A stretch of DNA of 64,000 bases. Source: Paenibacillus sp. UNC499MF. Its GTDB lineage: Bacteria > Bacillota > Bacilli > Paenibacillales > NBRC-103111. Position numbers and translations under genes: made by a program. Positions 8,061-17,326 of the stretch are shown here, in pieces (within the stretch, counting starts at the first letter, position 1; each line of letters opens with the position of its first letter). Under the pieces are notes generated by a model. That model ran no database searches. It had not been told where the DNA came from and saw only the letters and a program-made list of their open reading frames with translations. The stretch covers positions 129,756 to 193,755 of the forward strand of contig NZ_FNVF01000001.1 of the NCBI RefSeq assembly GCF_900107975.1, read 5' to 3'.

Positions 8061-9434
8061 ATGAGATCTTGGAAAAAAGGACTCATGACCGCAGCAAGCA
8101 TTGCCCTTATAGGAACACAGCTGGCCGGTTGCGGCAGCGATCAGACACAGGGCGGCCAAAATGCAAGCGCTTCATCCGGCCAGGGGTCATCCAAGCCGGT
8201 GGAAATTACCTGGTGGAACTTTCCTAACTTCCAGCCGCTGGACGGCGAAGTGGGCAAATACGAGAAGCAAATCATCGCCGCATTTAACAAGAAGTATCCG
8301 GATATAAAAGTAAACCTGGAGATGATTACGTACGAAGGCGGCCCCCAGAAGCTTAACGTGGCGATTGCCTCCAATACCGCTCCCGACGTGATTTATGACG
8401 CTCCGGGGCGCATCATCGACTGGGGCAAGAAGAACCTGCTCGCTCCGCTCAACGATATGGTGTCCGAAGAAGTGAAGAAAGACATTTCTCCGGCGCTCTG
8501 GAAGCAGTCGAGTGTCGGAGACCAGATTTACATGTACCCGATCAATACCGCTCCTTTCATGATGGCGGTTAACAAAAGCGTGTTCGATAAAATCGGCGCG
8601 ACGAATCTGCTTCCGCTGGACCGGCCGGACCGGACGTGGACGGTGGCCGAGTACGAGAAGGCGCTGCAGGCGGTTAAAGAGAAAGCGCCCGAAATCATCC
8701 CGTCCGGATTTTACGCGAAAAGCACGGCGGGCGATCAGGGAACGCGCGCCTATATCGCTAACATGGGCGTTTCCAGATTCCTCAGCGAGGACAACGGCAA
8801 AGCGGCCATCAACACCGACAATGCGGCTAAGGCGCTGGACTGGATCGTAAAAGGAAGCAAAGAGAAGCTTGTCGTTCCGGGTGCGGTTTCCCTTGCGGCG
8901 GCGGACGTGAACGATCTGTTCCTGCAGGGCAAGCTTGCGTTCACGATCAACTACTCCGCGGTGCTGAAAGCTCAGAACGAGCCGAACAAAAAGGTGGAGT
9001 TCGACGACGTGCTGCTTCCGTTCCCGACGCTGGACGGCTCCAAGCCTAAGCTTGAACCGTATCTCGGGGGAATGGCGATTTTCAACAACGGAGACAAAGA
9101 CAAGATCGCGGCTTCGAAGAAGCTCATCGACTTTATCGCCAACGATCCGGAAATGGCCAAGAAGAATCTGATCCAGACCGGCGGTTTGTCCGCACGTACT
9201 TCGGTCACGGGATTGTATGACAATTCGGAATACAAATACGCCGAGCTGGCGCGCGAATTTATTACCGATCCGCCGACGATTGCCGACGGATTCGCCGAAA
9301 TCCGCACGTTCTGGTTCCCTGAGCTGCAGCGTGCCCTGACGGGCCAGGCAACGGCCAAGGAAGCCCTAGACGCTTTTGCCGCCAAAGCGAACGAAGCCAT
9401 TACGAAAGCGAAATCGCAAAGTCAAACCAAGTAA
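8061..9434 (+). CDS. ABC transporter solute-binding lipoprotein (family 1), probable sialic acid importer
   Basis: A 457-residue extracellular sugar-binding lipoprotein. The N-terminus has two Lys-Arg positions, a hydrophobic core and the lipobox LAGC (Cys about 25). A low-complexity Gly/Ser/Gln tether follows, then the SBP_bac_1 fold starting VEITWWNFPNFQPLDGEVGKYE. Near the C-terminus the motif EIRTFWFPELQRALTGQATAKEALDAFAAKANEAI is typical of this class. The start ATG has GAGGGGGAT upstream. It leads an operon with two permeases and nanA-nanE-nanK, so a sialic acid is the likely substrate (inference from context). The gene is preceded by the YesN-type operator. Confidence 0.92.
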   Translation: MRSWKKGLMTAASIALIGTQLAGCGSDQTQGGQNASASSGQGSSKPVEITWWNFPNFQPLDGEVGKYEKQIIAAFNKKYPDIKVNLEMITYEGGPQKLNVAIASNTAPDVIYDAPGRIIDWGKKNLLAPLNDMVSEEVKKDISPALWKQSSVGDQIYMYPINTAPFMMAVNKSVFDKIGATNLLPLDRPDRTWTVAEYEKALQAVKEKAPEIIPSGFYAKSTAGDQGTRAYIANMGVSRFLSEDNGKAAINTDNAAKALDWIVKGSKEKLVVPGAVSLAAADVNDLFLQGKLAFTINYSAVLKAQNEPNKKVEFDDVLLPFPTLDGSKPKLEPYLGGMAIFNNGDKDKIAASKKLIDFIANDPEMAKKNLIQTGGLSARTSVTGLYDNSEYKYAELAREFITDPPTIADGFAEIRTFWFPELQRALTGQATAKEALDAFAAKANEAITKAKSQSQTK

Positions 9435-9509
9435 GCAGGCGAAGCGTGGGAGCGGGGTGCGCGTGTACTCCGCTCTTTTCACAACCAATAGAGAAAGCGG
9501 GGATAGGGG

Positions 9510-10406
9510 ATGGAAGCAGCGGTTCGCAAGTCCAGAAGAACAGTGCGGCGCGATTGGCTGATGAGTTACCTGTTTTTACTGCCGGCGCTCGGATTTTTCC
9601 TGCTGTTTGTGGCATATCCGATGATTAAGGGCATCTATATCAGTTTCTTCGATTATTCACTGAGGCATTTCGAATTTACGGGGCTCGACAACTATATTTC
9701 TTTGCTCAAAAACGACACGTTCCTCAAGTCCATGAGAAATACACTGCTGCTGGTCGTCATTGCCGTGCCGATCGTAATCGTGTTTTCGATTTTTGTAGCG
9801 GTTAATATTTACAAAATGAAGGAATTTTCCCGGTCCTTCTTCCGGGGAGTCTTTTACCTGCCGGCCGTATCTTCGGTCGTCAGTATTACCGTCGTATGGG
9901 GCTGGATTTATCACCCGAACTACGGGATTTTGAACTATTTGACGGGTCTGGCCGGGGCCGAGCCGGTATTCTGGCTGGGAGATACCCGCACCGCCCTGCT
10001 TGCGATTATTGCCGTGCTGATCACGACATCGGTCGGACAGCCGATCATTTTATACGTCGCATCCCTGGGCAATATTCCGACTTCCTACATCGAAGCCGCC
10101 CAGATCGACCAAGCCACGCCGTGGCAGATTTTCCGCAAAATCATCTGGCCCATGTTGATGCCGACGAATTTGTACATCATCGTCATTACGACGATCAACA
10201 CGTTCCAGTGCTTCGCCCTCATTCAGCTGCTTACCGCGGGAGGCCCGGTTTACAGCACGTCTACCGTTATGTACGGCGTTTATGAACAGGCGTTCGTGCT
10301 CGGCAACTTCGGGATCGCCTCGGCGATGGGAATTTTGCTGGCGATCGTAATCGGCATCATCTCGGTCATCCAGTTCAAATACTTCGGCAGCGATGTAGAG
10401 TACTAG
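9510..10406 (+). CDS. ABC sugar permease, MalF/UgpA type
   Basis: A 298-residue inner-membrane permease with six predicted membrane segments, the first at about residues 17-38. It has the cytoplasmic EAA loop (SYIEAAQIDQATPWQIFRKI) that docks the ATPase. It forms the importer with the next permease and the binding lipoprotein upstream (75-base gap). No ATPase gene is present in the window. Importers of this class in Bacilli commonly share a multitask ATPase such as MsmX, which would have to be encoded elsewhere. The start ATG 9510 follows GCGGGGATAGGGG. Confidence 0.93.
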   Translation: MEAAVRKSRRTVRRDWLMSYLFLLPALGFFLLFVAYPMIKGIYISFFDYSLRHFEFTGLDNYISLLKNDTFLKSMRNTLLLVVIAVPIVIVFSIFVAVNIYKMKEFSRSFFRGVFYLPAVSSVVSITVVWGWIYHPNYGILNYLTGLAGAEPVFWLGDTRTALLAIIAVLITTSVGQPIILYVASLGNIPTSYIEAAQIDQATPWQIFRKIIWPMLMPTNLYIIVITTINTFQCFALIQLLTAGGPVYSTSTVMYGVYEQAFVLGNFGIASAMGILLAIVIGIISVIQFKYFGSDVEY

Positions 10407-10416
10407 GAGGGATACT

Positions 10417-11301
10417 ATGAACGCTTCACTGGAATTGAGTCAAGGGGGGACTGCAAGTGCGGTCCGCAAAAAAAGCCGGTTGAAGGAGATCTCGCCCGTT
10501 AAAGTGCTCTCTCTCCTGCTGCTTCTGCTGGCTACCGTATTTTTTATCTTCCCGTTCTACTGGATCATCACCGGCGCCTTTAAAATCCAGACGGTCGCGA
10601 CCGCGATTCCGCCGGAATGGTTTCCGCTGAAACCGACTTTGCAGAACTGGACGGATTTGTTCAAAAACCCCGTCTGGCGCTGGACGTTCAACAGCTTCCT
10701 GATCGCTTTCTGTGAAATGATCGCGGTCTGCATCGTTTCGTCGCTGGCCGGATACGTCCTTGCCAAAAAGGTGTTTCCGGGACGCAGGGCGATCTTCACG
10801 CTGTTCGTGGCCGCCATGGCGCTGCCGAAACAGGTCATTCTCGTTCCCTTGTTCACGATGCTGGCGGATTTCGGCTGGGTGAACACGTACTGGGGACTTA
10901 TTCTTCCGGCAATCGGCTGGCCGTTCGGCGTCTTCCTCATGAAGCAGTTCGCGCAAACGATTCCGGGCGAGCTGATGGAAGCGGCGAAGATGGACGGCTG
11001 CTCGGAGATCCGCCTGTTCGCCACGATCATTTTGCCGCTGCTTAAACCGGCGCTCGGCGCTTTGGCTATCTTTACGTTTATCGCTTCGTGGAACGATTAT
11101 TTCAGCCAGCTGATCATGACGCGCTCCACTTCGATGATGACCCTTCCGCTCGGGGTCGCGACGATGCAGGGCGAATACACGACGAACTACGGGGTCATGA
11201 TGGCGGGAGCGGCTCTTGCATCCGTGCCGATGATCGCGATTTTCCTCCTGTTCCAAAAATCGTTTACCCAGGGCATTACGATGGGCGCGGTAAAAGGATA
11301 G
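10417..11301 (+). CDS. ABC sugar permease, MalG type
   Basis: A 294-residue permease with six membrane segments and the EAA loop ELMEAAKMDGCSEIRLFATI. The partner permease ends only 10 bases upstream and AGGAGGG precedes the start, so the two are co-translated. It ends in the usual QGITMGAVKG tail of MalG-like permeases. The 134 bases before nanA contain no clear terminator, consistent with one nan operon from 8061 to 14107. Confidence 0.93.
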   Translation: MNASLELSQGGTASAVRKKSRLKEISPVKVLSLLLLLLATVFFIFPFYWIITGAFKIQTVATAIPPEWFPLKPTLQNWTDLFKNPVWRWTFNSFLIAFCEMIAVCIVSSLAGYVLAKKVFPGRRAIFTLFVAAMALPKQVILVPLFTMLADFGWVNTYWGLILPAIGWPFGVFLMKQFAQTIPGELMEAAKMDGCSEIRLFATIILPLLKPALGALAIFTFIASWNDYFSQLIMTRSTSMMTLPLGVATMQGEYTTNYGVMMAGAALASVPMIAIFLLFQKSFTQGITMGAVKG

Positions 11302-11435
11302 TCCGGGACAACAGTTCTGCGGTGTGGCCGGCACTGCAAAAATCGTAGAGCGATAATAAAAAACGGCACTTGTTTACATGATTTAGGTGAAAACATCCAC
11401 CATTTTTAGTCCATATAAACGGAGGTTGTTAACAG

Positions 11436-12362
11436 ATGAGAACGGTCGATTTGGAACGTTTTAAAGGTATCACGATTGCGATGTATTCCTGCTATGACGA
11501 AAACGGGGAAGTATCCGCCGAAGCGGCCCGCAAGCTGGCCCGCCATTATGCGAACACGGGTGTGAACGGGCTTTACGTCGGAGGCAGCTCCGGCGAAGGC
11601 ATGCTGCAATCCGTGGAAGAGCGCAAAAAGACGCTGGAAGCGGTTATTGCCGAGGTGGGGAATGAACTCACCATTATCGCTCATGTCGGAGCGCCGTCCA
11701 CACGTGACAGCGTAGAGCTTGCCAAGCATGCGGAAGAAGCGGGCGCTCATGCCGTATCCGCCGTGCCCGCCATCTATTACCGTCTTTCGGAGGCGAGCGT
11801 GGAGCATCACTGGCAGTCGATCGTAGACAGCTCGTCGCTGCCGTTTATCATCTATCATATCCCGCAGACGACAGGCTTCCATCTGTCCAAGCCGCTTTTG
11901 AGCAAGCTGATCAAGCAGGACAAAATTATCGGGGTGAAAATTTCCGCCGAAAGCACGTTCGAGCTTCAGCAGTTCAAGGCGGCGGGCGGAGACGACATTC
12001 TCGTGCTGAACGGCCCGGACGAGCAGTATTTGGCGGGGCGCAGCATCGGAGCGGACGGCGGAATCGGCGGAACGTACGGCGTGATGCCAGAGCTTTTCCT
12101 CGAAATCGAAAGATGCTTTAAGGAAGGGAAGCTGGCCGAAGCGCAGAAATGGCAGTTTACCGTCAACGAGCTGATCTCCGAGCTGCTGACATTCCCGTCT
12201 CTGTACGGGGCCTGCAAAGCGATCCTGAAGCTGCGCGGATTCGACACCGGCGAGCCGAGACTGCCGCTGCTGCCCGTTCGTGAAACCGATATGGGGCGCA
12301 TCCGTGCGCTGAATGATAAAATATTGGACCGCATCGCCCAGGCGGAGGCGTCCCGGCCGTAA
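11436..12362 (+). CDS. nanA: N-acetylneuraminate lyase
   Basis: A 308-residue class I aldolase of the DHDPS/NAL family that splits N-acetylneuraminate into N-acetylmannosamine and pyruvate in the cytoplasm. Visible hallmarks are the carboxylate-binding loop GGSSGEG (49-55), Tyr140 in FIIYHIPQTTGF, and the Schiff-base Lys168 in IIGVKIS. The spacing equals that of E. coli Tyr137 and Lys165. The length matches the family (about 300). GGAGG lies 10 bases before ATG 11436. It is followed by nanE and nanK, which process the ManNAc. The sialic-acid lyase call rather than dihydrodipicolinate synthase rests on the IPQTTGF and GGTYGVMPELF motifs and the neighbours. Confidence 0.95.
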   Translation: MRTVDLERFKGITIAMYSCYDENGEVSAEAARKLARHYANTGVNGLYVGGSSGEGMLQSVEERKKTLEAVIAEVGNELTIIAHVGAPSTRDSVELAKHAEEAGAHAVSAVPAIYYRLSEASVEHHWQSIVDSSSLPFIIYHIPQTTGFHLSKPLLSKLIKQDKIIGVKISAESTFELQQFKAAGGDDILVLNGPDEQYLAGRSIGADGGIGGTYGVMPELFLEIERCFKEGKLAEAQKWQFTVNELISELLTFPSLYGACKAILKLRGFDTGEPRLPLLPVRETDMGRIRALNDKILDRIAQAEASRP

Positions 12363-12426
12363 TAAGCAGGTATTAGAAGCACGGATTCCCACTACACTTG
12401 AAGACTGACATAGAGGAGCGAACGCG

Positions 12427-13110
12427 ATGAATATGCACGATATTTTTCCTTCCAGAGGTCTGATCGTATCCTGCCAAGCCTTGGAGGACGAACCGCTGCA
12501 CGGCGGGGATACGATGGCCAAAATGGCCCGGGCTGCGGTACGTTCGGGTGCGATCGGCATCCGGACCAACGGCGCCTATGATATTGCGGCGATCAAAAAG
12601 ACCGTGGACGTGCCCGTAATCGGCCTGATTAAGCGGGACATCCCGGGCTCGGACGTATTTATCACGCCGACGATGGAGGAAGTGAAGGCCATCGTGGAGG
12701 CGGGGGCCGACATCGTGGCGCTGGACGTGACCGGCCGGGAAGACCGGCTGGAGCGGGTAAAGCCTCTCATTGAGTATATTCATTCGACGGGCAGACTCGT
12801 GATGGCGGATATCTCCACGCTGGAGGAAGGGCTCGCGGCCGAAAGCCTGGGCGTTGATTTCATCGGAACGACGCTTTCGGGGTATACCCCTTACAGCCCT
12901 CAGCAGGAGGAGCCGGATTTCGGTCTGCTGCGCGGCCTATGCGAGCGTGCGAAGGTGCCCGTCATTGCCGAGGGGCGGATCTGGACCCCGGAAGATGCGG
13001 CCAGGGCGCTGGAAACCGGAGCTTCCTACGTAGTGGTAGGCAGCGCGATCACCCGTCCGCAGCTCATTACAGCCCGTTACGTGGACGCGCTGAACAGGCG
13101 TCTGGGTTAA
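12427..13110 (+). CDS. nanE: N-acetylmannosamine-6-phosphate 2-epimerase
   Basis: A 227-residue TIM-barrel enzyme that converts ManNAc-6-P to GlcNAc-6-P, the last dedicated step of sialic acid breakdown. Characteristic segments are GLIVSCQALEDEPLHG at the N-terminus, GAIGIRTNG, the catalytic-lysine strand VIGLIKRD (Lys69), DIVALDVTGR and VPVIAEGRIWTPEDA. Length fits NanE (220-235). It lies 64 bases after nanA and 13 bases before nanK in the same direction. GAGGAGCGA precedes the start. Downstream GlcNAc-6-P deacetylase and GlcN-6-P deaminase are not in this window. Confidence 0.96.
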   Translation: MNMHDIFPSRGLIVSCQALEDEPLHGGDTMAKMARAAVRSGAIGIRTNGAYDIAAIKKTVDVPVIGLIKRDIPGSDVFITPTMEEVKAIVEAGADIVALDVTGREDRLERVKPLIEYIHSTGRLVMADISTLEEGLAAESLGVDFIGTTLSGYTPYSPQQEEPDFGLLRGLCERAKVPVIAEGRIWTPEDAARALETGASYVVVGSAITRPQLITARYVDALNRRLG

Positions 13111-13123
13111 GGGGGCTGAAACG

Positions 13124-14107
13124 GTGACAATCACGAACGCGGCAAGCGCCGCAGGCGGCGACATTGCCATCGGCGTCGATATCGGAGGCACGAAGATCAA
13201 CGCGGGGCTCGTTACGCGGGAAGGCGATGTGCTTCACACGGTCAGCCTGGGCACGATGGCCGGGACGGCCCGCACGGAAGACCGCGTCTTGCAGGCGGTC
13301 GAAACCCTCATGGCCGAGGCCGGCGTAGTGTGTGCCGGCGGGGCCTGCGCCGGGATCGGCGTCGGCAGCGCCGGTCAGATCGACTGGGCGGACGGAAGCG
13401 TCCGGTCCGCCTCCGATCTGATCCCCGGCTATGCCGGCACCCCGCTCAGGCGCATCCTGGAGCAGCGCTTCGGCCTCCCTGTTGTCGTCGACAACGATGT
13501 GAACGTGCTCGCGCTGACCGAGAGGCTGCTGGGAGCGGGACGCGGCGTTTCCAGCTTCGTCTGCCTGGCGCTCGGCACGGGCGTCGGCGGCGCGGTCGTC
13601 GCGGACGGGCGGCTGCTGCACGGCGCCTGGGGCGGAGGCGGGGAGCTGGGCCACCTCTCCGTCGACTTCAACGGCCCCGCCTGCCTGTGCGGCGGCAGGG
13701 GGTGCCTGGAGCAGTACGCTTCCGGGACGAGCATCGCCAGCCGGATGCGGGAGAAGCTTGCCGGATACGGCCTGCCGGACGAACGGATCGATACCCGGGA
13801 GGTGTTCGCCCGCTGGAAATCCGGGGAGGCGGTCGCCGCCGAAGTCATGCAGGAGACGCTGGCCGCCCTCGGCTCCGCCGTGGCTTCCCTGATCCACGCG
13901 CTCAATCCCGAGCTGATCGTCATCGGCGGCGGCGTAGCCGAGGCGGGTGACGATCTCTTCGAGGGCGTGCGCAGAGAAGCGGCGCAGAGGACGATGCCTT
14001 CCATGTGGAAGGGCGTCCGGATCGAGCCGGCTTACCGGGGCAACTGGAGCGGCATGATCGGCGCGGCCCTTCAGGTGTGGGAATATCCCCGGATATGCCG
14101 GGAGTGA
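13124..14107 (+). CDS. nanK: ROK-family N-acetylmannosamine kinase
   Basis: A 327-residue sugar kinase of the ROK family, predicted to phosphorylate ManNAc at C6. The phosphate loop is DIGGTK (residues 19-24) and the catalytic Asp lies in VVDNDVN (D125). The structural zinc site is His177 in GELGHLSV plus CLCGGRGC (Cys187, Cys189, Cys194). The N-terminus lacks a helix-turn-helix, so it is a kinase and not a ROK repressor. GTG 13124 is preceded by GGGGG at 13111-13115. Position immediately after nanE gives the substrate. Glucokinase would be the alternative on sequence alone. It is noticeably more GC-rich than the preceding genes. Confidence 0.9.
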   Translation: MTITNAASAAGGDIAIGVDIGGTKINAGLVTREGDVLHTVSLGTMAGTARTEDRVLQAVETLMAEAGVVCAGGACAGIGVGSAGQIDWADGSVRSASDLIPGYAGTPLRRILEQRFGLPVVVDNDVNVLALTERLLGAGRGVSSFVCLALGTGVGGAVVADGRLLHGAWGGGGELGHLSVDFNGPACLCGGRGCLEQYASGTSIASRMREKLAGYGLPDERIDTREVFARWKSGEAVAAEVMQETLAALGSAVASLIHALNPELIVIGGGVAEAGDDLFEGVRREAAQRTMPSMWKGVRIEPAYRGNWSGMIGAALQVWEYPRICRE

Positions 14108-14167
14108 ATAAAGCCTGGACCCGCCGAAATTAAGGCGCCCGGCGAAAGGTATATCCATAAAAAACAA

Positions 14168-14207
14168 GTACGCCGATCATGTCCGGAAAACATGATCGGT
14201 GTATTTT
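14168..14207 (+). terminator. rho-independent terminator of the nan operon
   Basis: TACGCCGATCATG pairs with CATGATCGGTGTA around an 8-base loop and is followed by TTTTTT. It separates the nan operon from the sialidase, which has its own promoter. Confidence 0.9.
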
Positions 14208-14380
14208 TTACGAAACACAGTCACTATTTATCGAACGGTTTCTGTATCCCCAAGATCCGGCGCGGGCCTAAACGATATCTCTTTGTAAACGGCAAGCGGG
14301 TCGAAACCACATGAATTTGGAGGAGAATAACGGGGATGGAAAATACATGAAGTAGCCGGCGGTAAACGCGGGGGAAGGAC
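14208..14380. other. intergenic region, no gene seen
   Basis: No coding frame with a binding site and no recognisable RNA gene between the nan terminator and the sialidase operator. Confidence 0.5.
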
Positions 14381-14465
14381 CCGAACAGGTCAAAATACGA
14401 CCCGTAATGTAAAGAGTAAGGGATTTCAAGCGTGTCCGGCAGGGCCTAAAATGAAGACAGCTTCA
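14381..14465 (+). promoter_or_regulatory. activator site and promoter of the sialidase gene
   Basis: Second copy of the 45-bp element at 7938-7982 (37/45 identical). The 20-base direct repeat is visible as AGGTCAAAA (14387) and ATGTAAAGA (14407). The -10 box TAAAAT at 14447-14452 starts 30 bases after TAAGGGATT, the same distance as in the transporter promoter. TGAAG-ACAG-CTTCA at 14452-14465 is an inverted repeat overlapping the expected start point. It is a poor cre match and might be a repressor site. Confidence 0.7.
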
Positions 14466-14493
14466 AAAACATGTACCTGAGGAGGTCGTTTTA

Positions 14494-17142
14494 TTGAAGA
14501 AAAAAAGACTGTTTTCGCCGGTTGTTCAAGTGTTATCGCTCGTTCTTGCCTTATGGCTGCTGAGTTCGGGCCTGACAGCGGGACTCGCTTCGGCTGCCCT
14601 GCCGGGTGCACCCGTCCTGGACTATCCGGTGAACAAAACATTTAACGGCACCACGGATTTCACGGATGTAACGGCAGATATTTCAAAAGTATCCGGTCTC
14701 GCGCAGGGCTCGATTGCCGCCAAGGTAAGAACGTCCAGCAGCGCGGCCGTGAAAACGATTTTCAGCCTTTCGGATACAAAAGATCCTTCCAGCAACATGT
14801 CGCTGACGATGAACGGCGGCACGCTGTATTTCGAAAACCGGGAAAACGGCGTGTACGCCACCCGGCTGAGCGCACCGGCTCCCTCCGTTTCCAATGACGG
14901 AAGCTGGCACACGGTCGTGCTGACCGTCGGAACCGGCGGCACCGCCCTGTATATCGACGGCGCACTGAGCGCTTCGGCCTCGTCGTCGGGCTTTTTCCCG
15001 AACGTGAAAACGCCGGACGGCATGTGGATCGGCCGCAACGCGGACGACGGGGGAGGCCAGTGGTATTATGCGGGCGATATCGCTTTCGTCCATATCTACG
15101 ACAAAGCGCTGTCCGCGGACGAAGCGCTGGCCGTCAGCACGGACCGCGCGCTCCCGCAAAGCGCCATGACCGCCTCCGCTTCGAGCTTCCAGACCGGCGA
15201 CGAACCGGCTAAAGCGCTGGACGGGAATACGGGCACGATGTGGCACACCCTTTGGAACGGCACGGATACGACCCGGGAAATCACGCTTAACCTGGGCGGG
15301 GCGTACAGTCTCTCCAAGCTGACTTATCTGCCCAGACAGGACAGCTCGTCGAACGGAATGATCACGAGCTACGAGATTTACACGAGTGCGGACGGGACGG
15401 CTTTCACCAAAGCGGTTTTCGGAACCTGGGCCAACGACAAGACGCTGAAGACAGCGGTATTCGCGGCAAACGGCGTCCGTTACGTGAAGTTGAAAGCGCT
15501 CGCAGGAGGAGGCGGTTTCGCTTCCGCCGCCGAAATCGGCGTTTACGCGCTAGGCGGAGACGGCACGCCTCCGGTTCCGGCTGGCTTGACTGCCGAAGCG
15601 ACGAAGTCGTCCGAGGTGTACCTGAGCTGGAACGACTCTCCCGGCGCGACGGGCTACGATCTGGAAGCGGACGGGACCGTCATCGGCGGTGTAAGCCCGC
15701 CATACCTGCATACCGGCCTTGCGGCGGGGTCCGCGCACTCTTATAAAATCCGTGCCCGCAACAGCCGCGGCGCGGGCCAGTGGAGCGCTCCGGTTACGGC
15801 GGTCACCTTCACGGGCAGCGCGTTCAAAACCGTTCCGACGGCGCTCTTCGGTCCGAATATGTTCGGCTCCGCGGGCTACCGCATTCCGTCCCTGCTCACA
15901 ACGGGCAAGGGGACACTGATCGCGGGCATAGACCAGCGCATTCCGGGCAATGCGGACAGCCCGAACGACATCAACTTCGCCATCCGCAGGAGCACGGACG
16001 GGGGACAGACCTGGAACAGCATCCAGGTGCTGGTCGATTATCCCGGCTCCGGATACAACGGGGCGTCCGTGATCGATTCCGAGCTTCTGCAGGACCCGGC
16101 GACGGGCACGCTTTTCGCGCTGGTCGACCACTTTCCCGGCGGGTACGGGTTCGGGCAGGCAAAGGCGGGAACCGGCTTCGACGCGAACGGCTACAAGATT
16201 CTTACCGACAATTCCGGCGGCACTTACACGCTGAGAGGAAACGGCGCCGTCTACAACAGCGCGGGAGCCGTTACGGCCTACACCGTCCGCGATAACGGAG
16301 ACGTGTACAACGGTACGGCTTATGCGGGCAACATTTATCTCAAAACGGGCATCGCTCCGGAAAGTCTGCACGAGTACGGCACCTCCTACCTTCAGCTTAT
16401 TCAAAGCACCGACGACGGCCTGACATGGTCCGCTCCGGTCGATATCAACGCGCAGGTCAAAGCCGACTGGATGAAGTTTATGGGCACGGGCCCCGGCAAC
16501 GGCATTGCGATCGGTTCGGGCCCTTATGCGGGACGGCTGGTGTTCCCGATTTATTACACGAACACCGGAGGCTACCAGTCCAGTGCGGTCATCTACAGCG
16601 ACGATCACGGTAAGACCTGGAAAAGAGGAGAGTCGCCGAACGACGGCCGGGTCGTAAACGGAGCCGTTCTGAATGCGCAGACGCTTAACGTCAGCACGGC
16701 TCAACTCACGGAGGACGCGGTCATCGAGCTTCCCGGCGGAGGATTGAAGATGTACATGCGCAATACGTCGGCCCAGAAGCGGGTGGCCGTAGCGACGAGC
16801 ACCGACGGGGGAGCCACATGGGACGACAATGTGACCTTCGACGCGGCTCTGCCGGAACCGTACTGCCAGCTTACGGCCGTGAACTTCCCCGATCTGGGAG
16901 ACGGAAAGCGCCGCGTCCTGTTCGCCAATCCGGCCAGCACGGGCAGCCGGACCAACGGCACGGTGCGGCTGAGCGAGGACGGAAGCTCCACCTGGGCCTA
17001 TTCCAAGGTCATAACCCCCGGCAGCTACGCGTACTCGTCCATGACGGTGCTCCCGGATAAGAGCATCGGCCTCCTGTACGAAGGGGAATCCGGGGAAATC
17101 CTGTTCACTCGCTTTAACCTCGATTGGATTAAAAATCCGTAA
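14494..17142 (+). CDS. secreted multidomain sialidase (GH33)
   Basis: An 882-residue exo-alpha-sialidase that releases sialic acid from glycoconjugates outside the cell. It starts at TTG 14494, 8 bases after GAGGAGG. A signal peptide (1 to about 34, cleavage near LASA) precedes a LamG/concanavalin-like lectin module (about 45-215), a CBM32 (F5/8 type C) module (about 220-353), an FN3 module (about 358-440) and the catalytic beta-propeller (about 445-882). The propeller has YRIP (462-465) with the first catalytic Arg and five Asp-box-like motifs (STDGGQTW 500, STDDGLTW 638, SDDHGKTW 702, STDGGATW 769, SEDGSSTW 827). SYAYSSM near 845 fits the nucleophile Tyr region. There is no LPXTG or S-layer anchor, so the product is likely free or glycan-bound. 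It is monocistronic between its own operator-promoter and a terminator. Confidence 0.95.
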   Translation: MKKKRLFSPVVQVLSLVLALWLLSSGLTAGLASAALPGAPVLDYPVNKTFNGTTDFTDVTADISKVSGLAQGSIAAKVRTSSSAAVKTIFSLSDTKDPSSNMSLTMNGGTLYFENRENGVYATRLSAPAPSVSNDGSWHTVVLTVGTGGTALYIDGALSASASSSGFFPNVKTPDGMWIGRNADDGGGQWYYAGDIAFVHIYDKALSADEALAVSTDRALPQSAMTASASSFQTGDEPAKALDGNTGTMWHTLWNGTDTTREITLNLGGAYSLSKLTYLPRQDSSSNGMITSYEIYTSADGTAFTKAVFGTWANDKTLKTAVFAANGVRYVKLKALAGGGGFASAAEIGVYALGGDGTPPVPAGLTAEATKSSEVYLSWNDSPGATGYDLEADGTVIGGVSPPYLHTGLAAGSAHSYKIRARNSRGAGQWSAPVTAVTFTGSAFKTVPTALFGPNMFGSAGYRIPSLLTTGKGTLIAGIDQRIPGNADSPNDINFAIRRSTDGGQTWNSIQVLVDYPGSGYNGASVIDSELLQDPATGTLFALVDHFPGGYGFGQAKAGTGFDANGYKILTDNSGGTYTLRGNGAVYNSAGAVTAYTVRDNGDVYNGTAYAGNIYLKTGIAPESLHEYGTSYLQLIQSTDDGLTWSAPVDINAQVKADWMKFMGTGPGNGIAIGSGPYAGRLVFPIYYTNTGGYQSSAVIYSDDHGKTWKRGESPNDGRVVNGAVLNAQTLNVSTAQLTEDAVIELPGGGLKMYMRNTSAQKRVAVATSTDGGATWDDNVTFDAALPEPYCQLTAVNFPDLGDGKRRVLFANPASTGSRTNGTVRLSEDGSSTWAYSKVITPGSYAYSSMTVLPDKSIGLLYEGESGEILFTRFNLDWIKNP

Positions 17143-17230
17143 ACCCGCTGCGGGCGGATACTAGGCGCGTTACTTTTCCGCTTCACGGGACTGCGGGATT
17201 CTACTTTACACGTTCCCGCAGGGTTGATTC

Positions 17231-17279
17231 CGGTTCTTTCAAGCCGTTACTTGTGACGGTTTGAAAGAATCTTTTTTTA
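17231..17279 (+). terminator. strong rho-independent terminator
   Basis: GGTTCTTTCAAGCCGTTA pairs with TGACGGTTTGAAAGAATC (two G-U pairs) with a 4-base loop and TTTTTTT. It ends the sialidase transcript only 48 bases before the next kinase gene. It also lies within an upstream extension of that gene's open frame, which argues for the internal start chosen there. Confidence 0.92.
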
Positions 17280-17326
17280 CTCCGTCTACTTATCCGGCCT
17301 TCAACGGCCTTACGCAGGGGGTTCCC

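Noticed and set aside
11406-12569. Minus-strand frame opposite nanA
   Set aside because: nanA has catalytic Tyr and Lys in place; the opposite frame has no recognisable protein.
17261-17326. Longer N-terminus of the second histidine kinase
   Set aside because: It would translate through a strong terminator; ATG 17327 has a proper AGGGGG site and begins just before the first membrane segment.
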